In this document: positions 6,326 through 10,814 of the stretch, in pieces
How positions within the stretch are numbered: the first letter of the stretch is position 1
Layout of the letters: every line of letters begins with the position of its first letter
NCBI GenBank assembly: GCA_027021685.1
Contig: JALUTW010000239.1
Location: 1-10,814 of the forward strand
DNA length: 10,814 bases
Reading direction: 5' to 3'
Source: Chromatiales bacterium
GTDB lineage: Bacteria > Pseudomonadota > Gammaproteobacteria > CAMYNG01
Position numbers and translations under genes: made by a program
Notes under the pieces: generated by a model
Databases searched by the model: none
What the model saw: the letters and a program-made list of their open reading frames with translations, nothing else
Told to the model about the DNA's origin: nothing

Positions 6326-6544
6326 ATGCAACCGGTCCGCTCGACAGTTTTCGCCCGCGACCCGGCCGTGGAACTCTGCGTGGAGCGCGTGTGCCGGCGG
6401 GGTTGCGCCCAGGTGCGCCAGGTCATTGCCCTGCTGGAGGCCGGCGCCCAGGTGCCGGAGACCCGGGGGCTGGGCCCCGCCCAGCGCCAGGCCGTGCTGG
6501 ACGAGCTGCGCGCGGTGATGGCGGTCTACGACGCCCGCACCTGA
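6326..6544 (+). CDS. Small cysteine-containing protein, unknown function
   Basis: The 72-residue product starts MQPVRSTVFARDPAVELCV. Strong G/C preference at third codon positions throughout argues that it is translated. The N-terminal part has three cysteines, C18, C23 and C27 (ELCVERVCRRGC), which could bind a metal or form disulfides. The C-terminal half is predicted helical and ends in LDELRAVMAVYDART. There is no signal peptide or membrane segment. The start codon is not certain: GGGAG lies 17 nt upstream, farther than usual, and an out-of-frame ATG occurs at 6318. Its 3' end faces the OMP gene with 15 bp between them. The function is not recognised. Confidence 0.65.
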   Translation: MQPVRSTVFARDPAVELCVERVCRRGCAQVRQVIALLEAGAQVPETRGLGPAQRQAVLDELRAVMAVYDART

Positions 6545-6559
6545 GTCTCAGCCCGTCAC

Positions 6560-7444
6560 TCAGCCCCTCAGGCTGATGCCGAGGGTGGCGAAGGTGGAGT
6601 CCTCGCCGCCGCTGCCCGCATCCACCCGGCCCGCCTCACCGTAGAAGGTCACGCTTTTCGACACGTCCCAGTCCAGCCGCAGGCTGAGGGTGTCCCAGCG
6701 GCTGCCGTCCACGGCCGAGTGGGTCCGGGTCCAGGCCACGCCCGCCAGGCCGAAGGCCGTTTCCCGGTCGAGGCTGGCGTGGAGCTGCCGGTCGGCCAGG
6801 CCGTAGCCGTAACCCAGGGCCTGGTTGCTGAGGAAGAGCTGGGCCAGGCGCCCGCTGAGCCGGGTCACGTCCGCATCGTAGTCCCACGTGGCGGCGGCCA
6901 CGGCCAGGGCCCACCGGTCCCAGCCGTACCAGGTGGCCGCCAGCTCCAGGGCCACGGCGCTGGTGCGCACCCGCGGAGGCGGCCGGCCCAGCAGGGAACG
7001 GCCGGTGAGCTCGATGTCCAGCCAGGCAGGAGAGGCCCGCAGCTCCCAGCGCGGGGTGTTGGCCATGAGGTCCAAGGTCAGGGTGTCCGTGGTGTAGATC
7101 TCCTCGGCCCCCCAGGTTTCCCAGGACAGGCCCAGGGCGAAGCGCCTCTCCCGCGGGGTGGTGAACCCGAGGGCGAAGTTGCCGGTGTCGGCGTACTGCA
7201 GTTCCGAGCCGCTGTAGTCGGTGATGCCGCCGGCCAGATCCAGTGTCATTCCCGAGGGAAACTCCAGCGCAAGCGAGCCCTGGTAATCGGCCACTTCCAG
7301 TGAGTCCCGGGTGGTTTCCAGCGACAGGGTCACGGCGGTGCCCCCGGCGGGGGCGGGCCCGGCCGCGAGCAGTCCCAGGAACGCGGCCAGCACCCGGTGG
7401 GCGTTGCACCGGCCGGTTTCTCGTCGGTGGCGGAAAGTCATCAT
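6560..7444 (-). CDS. Secreted protein, probable outer-membrane beta-barrel, unknown function
   Basis: About 294 residues from the ATG at 7444 (a second ATG follows at 7441). This start is preferred over upstream GTG or ATG codons because it places a signal peptide at the N-terminus: basic FRHRR...HR, hydrophobic VLAAFLGLLAAG, cleavage near APAGG. The mature part is a series of alternating polar/hydrophobic segments rich in aromatics, W, Y, G and T, such as WELRASPAWLDIELTG, TLSLRLDWDVSKSVTFYGEAG and FATLGISLRG at the end, as expected of an outer-membrane barrel. No enzyme motif is visible and I cannot name a porin family. It lies 56 bp downstream of the acidic 102-residue gene on the same strand and is probably co-transcribed with it. 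The predicted localisation is inference. Confidence 0.7.
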   Translation of the reverse strand: MMTFRHRRETGRCNAHRVLAAFLGLLAAGPAPAGGTAVTLSLETTRDSLEVADYQGSLALEFPSGMTLDLAGGITDYSGSELQYADTGNFALGFTTPRERRFALGLSWETWGAEEIYTTDTLTLDLMANTPRWELRASPAWLDIELTGRSLLGRPPPRVRTSAVALELAATWYGWDRWALAVAAATWDYDADVTRLSGRLAQLFLSNQALGYGYGLADRQLHASLDRETAFGLAGVAWTRTHSAVDGSRWDTLSLRLDWDVSKSVTFYGEAGRVDAGSGGEDSTFATLGISLRG

Positions 7445-7500
7445 GAACAACAACGTTCGGGACGGCTGCAAGGTTGACATTCGCGGGGCCGTGATTCCGT

Positions 7501-7809
7501 TCAGCCGTCTTCCCACAGGAGTTCGTCTTCCTCGGCCAGGTGCCAGACGAAATCGGTTTCCTCCGCGGTCTCTCCCGGGGCCAGTTCCCGCACCTCCTCC
7601 ACGGCCAGCCGTTCCGGCGGCAGGGGGCCGTCCCCGGCCAGGCCGCGCCGGGCCAGTTCATGCTGGACGAGGGCCAGCGCCGCCTCGGCCGCGGCTGGCG
7701 GGTCCGCGGCATCCACGGGCACGGTGCGGTGAAAATCCAGGTGCTGGGGTTCGCCGTCCACTTCGAACACGAAGTCGCGGCCTTCGACGAGGGTCACGAA
7801 TCGGGGCAT
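7501..7809 (-). CDS. Acidic 102-residue protein, unknown function
   Basis: Starts MPRFVTLVEGRDFVFEVDGE and ends FVWHLAEEDELLWEDG. It is rich in Glu, Asp and Ala, with a first half that looks like beta strands and a middle Ala-rich helix (AAAEAALALVQHELARRG). No signal peptide, membrane segment or catalytic motif is seen. The start at 7809 is supported by AAGGA about 8 nt upstream; the open frame continues upstream to 8217, but that extension lacks a ribosome site and overlaps the signal-peptide region of the divergent receptor. The gene stands first in a two-gene unit with the putative barrel protein. A possible reading is a cytoplasmic partner or regulator for envelope proteins, but there is no direct evidence. 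Confidence 0.7.
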   Translation of the reverse strand: MPRFVTLVEGRDFVFEVDGEPQHLDFHRTVPVDAADPPAAAEAALALVQHELARRGLAGDGPLPPERLAVEEVRELAPGETAEETDFVWHLAEEDELLWEDG

Positions 7810-7860
7810 GGTTTCTTCCTTGTGGTTGTCTGGTGTTCTGGTCGGGCTTGTCCGGATGCA

Positions 7861-7903
7861 CCGGTGTCCGCACACCGGGCCCCGGCGCGCCGCGATGATA
7901 GCA
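7861..7903 (-). promoter_or_regulatory. Extended -10 promoter and leader hairpin for the 102-residue gene
   Basis: On the minus strand TGCTATCAT at 7903-7895 combines the TGn extension with TATCAT (5 of 6 to consensus). Downstream in the predicted leader, CCGGTGT/ACACCGG at 7861-7878 forms a perfect 7-bp hairpin with a 4-nt loop. The start codon lies 85 nt beyond the -10. No -35 hexamer is evident. Confidence 0.4.
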
Positions 7904-7966
7904 TCCGCGCCGGTTCCGGGCCCGGTTGGCCGTCGCTTGTCCCTCGGGTTAACATCGCTTCTGGTA

Positions 7967-7987
7967 CCCCGCCGGAGACCCGCGGGG
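7967..7987 (+). other. Hairpin in the receptor 5' leader
   Basis: CCCCGC at 7967-7972 pairs with GCGGGG at 7982-7987 around a 9-nt loop, 55 bp before the receptor ATG. The rest of 7904-8042 shows no gene and no convincing promoter. The elements required for a cobalamin riboswitch are not found. Confidence 0.3.
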
Positions 7988-8042
7988 CCGGAGTCGATGC
8001 GGGTGTCGTGTGCCGGAACCCCGCGAGGATGCCATCTGGACC

Positions 8043-10046
8043 ATGCCGCCAGGAGTCGAAAGAACACCCGCTGTGCGCATGGCCGTCGTGCTCGGCGGCA
8101 TGTTGCTGGGCGTGGCAGCGGGGCCGGCGGCGGCACAGGCCGTGCCCCCGGAGGCGGAGGAAGGATTTTTCGCGGAGCTGCCGCTGGTGGTGACCGCCTC
8201 GCGCCTGCCCCAGTCACGGGCCGATGCCCCGGTCTCGGTGACGGTCATCGACCGGGAGCTCATCGAGGCCTCGGGGTTTACCGAGGTGGCCGAGCTGCTG
8301 CGCCTGGTGCCCGGGTTCATCGTCGGCTACGACCGGGCGCACGCCCCGGTGGTGGCGCACCTGCTGGCCAACGATGCCTTCTCGCGCCGCATGCAGGTGA
8401 TGGTGGACGGGCGCTCGGTGTACGTGCCCACCATCGGCGGTCCGGTGTGGTCGGCGCTGTCCCTCAACATCGACGACATCGAGCGCATAGAGGTTGTGCG
8501 CGGGCCCAACTCCGCCACCTACGGCTCCAACTCCTTCCTCGGCGTCATCAACATCATCACCCGTCCCGCGGCCCTGGACGCCGGCCTGTCCACCCGGGTC
8601 AATGCCGGCGAGCGCGGCCTGCGCGAGGTCACCGTGCGCAGTGGCGGCGGCAGCGCACGCATGGACTACCGGCTGACTGCGTGGTACCAGGAAGACCGCG
8701 GATTCCGCAACCGGTTCGACGGCAGGCGCGTGGGCCATGCCGTGGGGCGGATCGATTACCAGGCCTCGGTGCGGGACCGCATCAGCGTGCAGGTGGGTTT
8801 CAGCCAGGGCGATCTGGACCAGGACGAGCCCGAGGACGATGCGGCCGCCGGCGGCAACACCCCGCCTCACGGCGTCACCATCCGCAGCAACTTCCAGCTC
8901 GTGGAGTGGGAACGGATGCTGGACGGGGAGCAGCAGCTGCGGCTGCGTTTCTACCACAACGGCTACGACAACTTCGAGGAGTTCACCCTGGTCAACCTGT
9001 CGCCGCCGCTGCCCATGGACACCCTGCCCTACGACCAGAGCCGCAGCGGCGAGCGCTACGACCTGGAAATACAGCACTCGCTGGCGCCGCTCGGGCACCT
9101 GCGCCTGGCCTGGGGCGCCAGCCTGCGCCGCGACCAGGTGGCTTCGCCGCGCTTCCTGGGCCGGTTCAGCCCGGTGGAGATCGACATGTCGCGCCTGTTC
9201 GGCCACGGGGCCTGGGAGATCGGCGACGAGTGGCTGCTGCACGCCGGGCTCATGATCGAGAACAACGGGATCACCGGCACCGAGCCTGCGGGGCTGCTGG
9301 CCGCCAACTGGCGCCTGCGGCCCGGGCACACCCTGCGCCTGTCGGCCTCCACCGCCACCCGCACCCCGGTGGCCTTCGAGGCCTACACGGACACCGGCAT
9401 CGACATCCCGGGGGTCGGGCGCCAGCAGGTGTTCTTCCGCAAGACCATGCCGGATGCCGAGCGCATCACCAGCACCGAGCTGGCCTGGGTCGGGACTGCG
9501 GCCGGCAACACGTTGGCCTGGGACGTTTCCGTGGCCCGTCACCGCCTCCGCGACCTGGTGGTGCTGGAAGGAGGGGAGGCAGGTGACATCGATCCCGACA
9601 ACGAGGGTTTCTTCACCAACGGCGGCGAGGCCGACCTGTCCACTTTCCAGGCGGCGCTGGACTGGCGCCCGCGGTGGGGGCGCATCCACGCGGCCTGGGC
9701 CCACACCGACATCGATGCCCGGCCCACGGCCAAGGACGACCAGGCCCTGGACCGGGCCGGGCCCGAGGACATGGCCTCGCTGCTGGTGATCAGGCACCTG
9801 GCGCCGGGGTGGAGCGCCAGCGCCGGGGCCTACTACCTGGGACGCATGAAGCACATTTCGGGCTCCCGCATCCGGCCCGCCACGCGCCGTTACGATCTGC
9901 GCCTGGCCTACCGCTGGAAGGGACGCGACTACCGCGGCGAGCTGGCCCTCACCGGCCAGAACCTGGGGCCGGCCTACACCGAGCTGCATCCCTTCTCCGA
10001 GGGATCACACCGGCTCTATGCCTCCCTGAAGCTGGAGTTCAGGTGA
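8043..10046 (+). CDS. TonB-dependent outer-membrane receptor
   Basis: About 667 residues from the ATG at 8043. A signal peptide (MAVVLGGMLLGVAAGPAAAQA, cleavage near residue 33) is followed by a TonB-box-like LPLVVTASR (46-54). The plug domain spans about 55-175 with QVMVDGRSVY (118-127), IDDIERIEVVRGPNSATYGSNSF (143-165) and INIITRPA (169-176). The C-terminal part is a beta-barrel ending in YASLKLEFR. Such receptors import siderophores, haem, cobalamin or other ligands across the outer membrane with energy from TonB-ExbB-ExbD. The plug variant with ANDAFSRRMQVMVDGRSVYVPTIGGPVW resembles a group of gammaproteobacterial receptors of unsettled ligand. GTG at 8010 and ATG at 8079 are alternative starts; none has a good Shine-Dalgarno sequence. 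It is divergent from the 102-residue and barrel genes. No tonB, exbBD or ABC transporter is in the window, so the ligand is unknown. Confidence 0.93.
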   Translation: MPPGVERTPAVRMAVVLGGMLLGVAAGPAAAQAVPPEAEEGFFAELPLVVTASRLPQSRADAPVSVTVIDRELIEASGFTEVAELLRLVPGFIVGYDRAHAPVVAHLLANDAFSRRMQVMVDGRSVYVPTIGGPVWSALSLNIDDIERIEVVRGPNSATYGSNSFLGVINIITRPAALDAGLSTRVNAGERGLREVTVRSGGGSARMDYRLTAWYQEDRGFRNRFDGRRVGHAVGRIDYQASVRDRISVQVGFSQGDLDQDEPEDDAAAGGNTPPHGVTIRSNFQLVEWERMLDGEQQLRLRFYHNGYDNFEEFTLVNLSPPLPMDTLPYDQSRSGERYDLEIQHSLAPLGHLRLAWGASLRRDQVASPRFLGRFSPVEIDMSRLFGHGAWEIGDEWLLHAGLMIENNGITGTEPAGLLAANWRLRPGHTLRLSASTATRTPVAFEAYTDTGIDIPGVGRQQVFFRKTMPDAERITSTELAWVGTAAGNTLAWDVSVARHRLRDLVVLEGGEAGDIDPDNEGFFTNGGEADLSTFQAALDWRPRWGRIHAAWAHTDIDARPTAKDDQALDRAGPEDMASLLVIRHLAPGWSASAGAYYLGRMKHISGSRIRPATRRYDLRLAYRWKGRDYRGELALTGQNLGPAYTELHPFSEGSHRLYASLKLEFR

Positions 10047-10058
10047 GCGGGTGGAACC

Positions 10059-10077
10059 CGGTGCGATCACTGCACCG
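10059..10077 (+). terminator. Stem-loop after the receptor gene (weak terminator candidate)
   Basis: CGGTGC/GCACCG form a perfect 6-bp stem with loop GATCACT, 13 bp past the receptor stop. There is no T-run, so it may only protect the mRNA 3' end. A second perfect stem, GATCGCC/GGCGATC, lies at 10148-10167. Confidence 0.3.
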
Positions 10078-10089
10078 CCGCGATCTCAC

Positions 10090-10118
10090 TACCCGCTTCC
10101 TGTTTCAACGCAGAGACG
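10090..10118 (+). repeat. 29-bp dispersed repeat, copy A
   Basis: Begins TACCCGCTTCCTGTTTCAAC and ends CGCAGAGACG. Copy C at 10361-10389 matches with one difference (C to T at position 7). Copy B at 10254-10282 shares the central CTTCCTG and the ACGCAGAGACG end. All three copies have the same orientation, and each carries the octamer-type CGCAGAGACG sequence at its 3' side. Confidence 0.7.
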
Positions 10119-10202
10119 CAGAGATTTCAAATGGATGGACACATGGTGATCGCCGGGTGAGGCGATCGAAGCACTGCCCGGCGACATGCATTCATGATCC
10201 CC

Positions 10203-10236
10203 GTTTCTTTGCGCTCTCTGCGCCTTTGCGTTGAAA
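10203..10236. repeat. Octamer array (CTCTGCG / CTTTGCG type)
   Basis: The stretch reads as units ending in TGCG: TCTTTGCG, CTCTCTGCG, CCTTTGCG, then TTGAAAG. It is the reverse complement type of the AACGCAGAGACGCAGAG stretches at 10106 and 10266, so the two facing tracts could pair. Confidence 0.6.
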
Positions 10237-10253
10237 GGTTTTGATCAGGACGT

Positions 10254-10282
10254 GCTTCCTGTGCCAACGCAGAGACGCAAAG
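10254..10282 (+). repeat. 29-bp dispersed repeat, copy B (diverged)
   Basis: GCTTCCTGTGCCAACGCAGA followed by GACGCAAAG. It shares CTTCCTGT and CAACGCAGAGACG with copies A and C but reads GTGCC where they read GTTTC. It directly precedes the hairpin element at 10288. Confidence 0.6.
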
Positions 10283-10287
10283 CATCG

Positions 10288-10363
10288 TAGGGTGCGGCGG
10301 CGAAGCCGCCGCACCGCCCACTGTCACCGCCAGCGGTGCGGCCGCTGCGCGGCCACACCCTAC
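10288..10363. repeat. GTAGGGTG-type palindromic (REP-like) element with two hairpins
   Basis: Outer ends GTAGGGTGCGGC (10288) and GGCCACACCCTAC (10351-10363) are inverted copies with one mismatch. The left half is a perfect 11-bp stem GGTGCGGCGGC/GCCGCCGCACC with loop GAA at 10291-10315. The right half is a near-perfect stem GTGCGGCCGC/GCGGCCACAC with loop TGC ending near 10358. Two hairpins in one palindromic unit are typical of REP/BIME-like elements. It sits between copies B and C of the 29-bp repeat. Confidence 0.7.
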
Positions 10364-10389
10364 CCGTTTCCTGTTTCAACGCAGAGACG
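10361..10389 (+). repeat. 29-bp dispersed repeat, copy C
   Basis: Begins TACCCGTTTCCTGTTTCAAC and ends GCAGAGACG. It differs from copy A at one position. Its first three bases overlap the end of the palindromic element at 10288-10363. Confidence 0.7.
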
Positions 10390-10431
10390 GGATATGTTTG
10401 TTGCGCCGGAGGCTGCGGTTGATGGAGTGTC

Positions 10432-10448
10432 GAGGGACAAGGGACGAG
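10432..10448 (+). repeat. Heptad microrepeat (RAGGGAC type)
   Basis: Two 7-bp units GAGGGAC and AAGGGAC followed by GAG. Short, but of the same purine-rich, GAC-ending, 7-bp-period design as the tracts at 4886-4909 and 10516-10541. The surrounding 10390-10515 shows no gene. Confidence 0.4.
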
Positions 10449-10515
10449 CCGCGCAAGGCGCGTTCGAGGCTTCCGGAACCCCGTTGACCGTCTTTGCGTG
10501 TTCTGTGATTCAGGG

Positions 10516-10541
10516 GGCAGAAGACGGAAGACAGAGGACAG
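10516..10541 (+). repeat. Heptad microrepeat (GARGACR type)
   Basis: The tract reads as GAAGACG, GAAGACA, GAGGACA, GAT after GGGGCA. It is the same family as the tract at 4886-4909, where it lies on the opposite strand. It is followed at 10554-10576 by two GCCGGC palindromes around GCGAAGGCTTT. Confidence 0.6.
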
Positions 10542-10653
10542 ATGATCGGATGGGCCGGCGCGAAGGCTTTGCCGGCACACCCTGTGCGACATCCATCACG
10601 TGGCAGCCTGCCACAATTTCACCGATATCGATCTTATTTCAACTACAACAACA

Positions 10654-10690
10654 AACTCTGCGCCCTCTGCGCCTTTGCGTCTCTGCGTTT
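10654..10690. repeat. Octamer array (YCTCTGCG type)
   Basis: Four 8-bp-spaced units end in TGCG: ACTCTGCG (read with its offset), CCTCTGCG, CCTTTGCG, TCTCTGCG, then TTTGC. The consensus is YCTCTGCG. It lies in a locally AT-richer stretch (10620-10660) that is unlike the rest of the window. No gene is seen between 10390 and 10814. Confidence 0.65.
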
Positions 10691-10714
10691 GCATCACGTA
10701 GGCGAAACCTTCAT

Positions 10715-10758
10715 CGCGGCCATGGACTCACACACGCGCGGAATTTCGAGACGGGTTC
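10715..10758. mobile_element. Decayed right end of the 270-bp MITE-like element
   Basis: CGCGGCCATGGACTCACA followed by CACGCGCGGAATT and GAGACGGGTTC matches the last 50 bp of copy 2 (5977-6026) with four substitutions and a 6-bp deletion (ACGCGA). The orientation is the same as the two full copies. The left part of the element is absent. Like copy 2, it is followed by CA. Confidence 0.7.
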
Positions 10759-10767
10759 CAATCATTT

Positions 10768-10797
10768 CCATCGCCTGTCTCCTGACCTCCGCCTTCT
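10768..10797 (-). repeat. Degenerate heptad microrepeat
   Basis: The plus strand reads CTGTCTC, CTGACCT, CCGCCTT, CTGAT in 7-bp steps, a loose version of the CTGTCCT/CCGTCTT units seen at 4886-4909. It lies 9 bp after the MITE relic. Assignment to the same family is tentative. Confidence 0.35.
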
Positions 10798-10814
10798 GAT
10801 CTGGCGGTACCAGA

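Noticed and set aside
7904..8042. Cobalamin riboswitch before the TonB receptor
   Set aside because: GGAGACC and GGATGCC look suggestive, but the remaining conserved boxes of the B12 element are not found.
7810..8217. N-terminal extension of the 102-residue protein
   Set aside because: The internal ATG at 7809 has a good ribosome binding site; the extension would cover the promoter region and overlap the receptor signal-peptide coding region.
8214..9989. Long minus-strand frame opposite the TonB receptor
   Set aside because: Shadow of a strongly coding plus-strand gene; no family features in the translation.
10090..10690. CRISPR array
   Set aside because: The repeats are few, unevenly spaced and in both orientations, with no constant spacers and no cas genes.
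10542..10799. Plus-strand frame of 85 codons at the right end
   Set aside because: It consists of repeat-derived sequence (octamers, MITE relic) and has no ribosome site or recognisable protein features.

Overview
The window is chromosomal DNA of very high GC content from what looks like a gammaproteobacterium. The clues are a thiD-thiE-hemL cluster divergent from a rubredoxin gene, a DedA/PAP2/LssY-type membrane protein, a TonB-dependent receptor of a type common in sulfur-oxidising and pseudomonad-like gammaproteobacteria, and REP-type palindromes between genes. I cannot name the genus; an Ectothiorhodospiraceae- or Chromatiales-like host would fit.

Layout. (1) 1-1679, minus: a DedA/PAP2-like/LssY_C membrane protein whose C-terminus lies beyond the left edge. 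(2) 1763-4484, minus: the compact cluster thiD-thiE-hemL (thiamine pyrimidine kinase, thiamine phosphate synthase, glutamate-1-semialdehyde aminomutase), with 8 bp between thiD and thiE and a 4-bp ATGA overlap between thiE and hemL. (3) 4609-4779, plus: rubredoxin, divergent from thiD across 124 bp. (4) 4807-4909: a REP-like palindrome and a 7-bp-period microrepeat between rubredoxin and the convergent aldolase gene. (5) 4918-5472, minus: a small class II aldolase/adducin-domain enzyme. (6) 5485-6026: two directly repeated 270-bp elements with 18-bp terminal inverted repeats and no believable gene of their own (MITE-like). (7) 6027-6325: no gene, but a run of strong stem-loops ending in a terminator-like hairpin with T5. 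(8) 6326-6544, plus: a 72-residue cysteine-containing protein. (9) 6560-7809, minus: a secreted, probably outer-membrane beta-barrel protein and, upstream of it, an acidic 102-residue protein. (10) 8043-10046, plus: a TonB-dependent outer-membrane receptor divergent from them. (11) 10047-10814: about 770 bp without a gene, filled with several kinds of short dispersed repeat and a decayed end of the 270-bp element.

Functionally the window is mostly housekeeping cofactor metabolism (thiamine, tetrapyrrole, rubredoxin electron transfer) plus envelope proteins. No defence system, CRISPR array, integrase or transposase gene is visible. The unusual material is in the non-coding parts: the tandem MITE-like pair and its distant relic, the stem-loop run at 6104-6241, and the dense repeat mosaic at the right end. 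In the coding part, the PAP2-like domain of the first gene appears to have lost its catalytic motifs.
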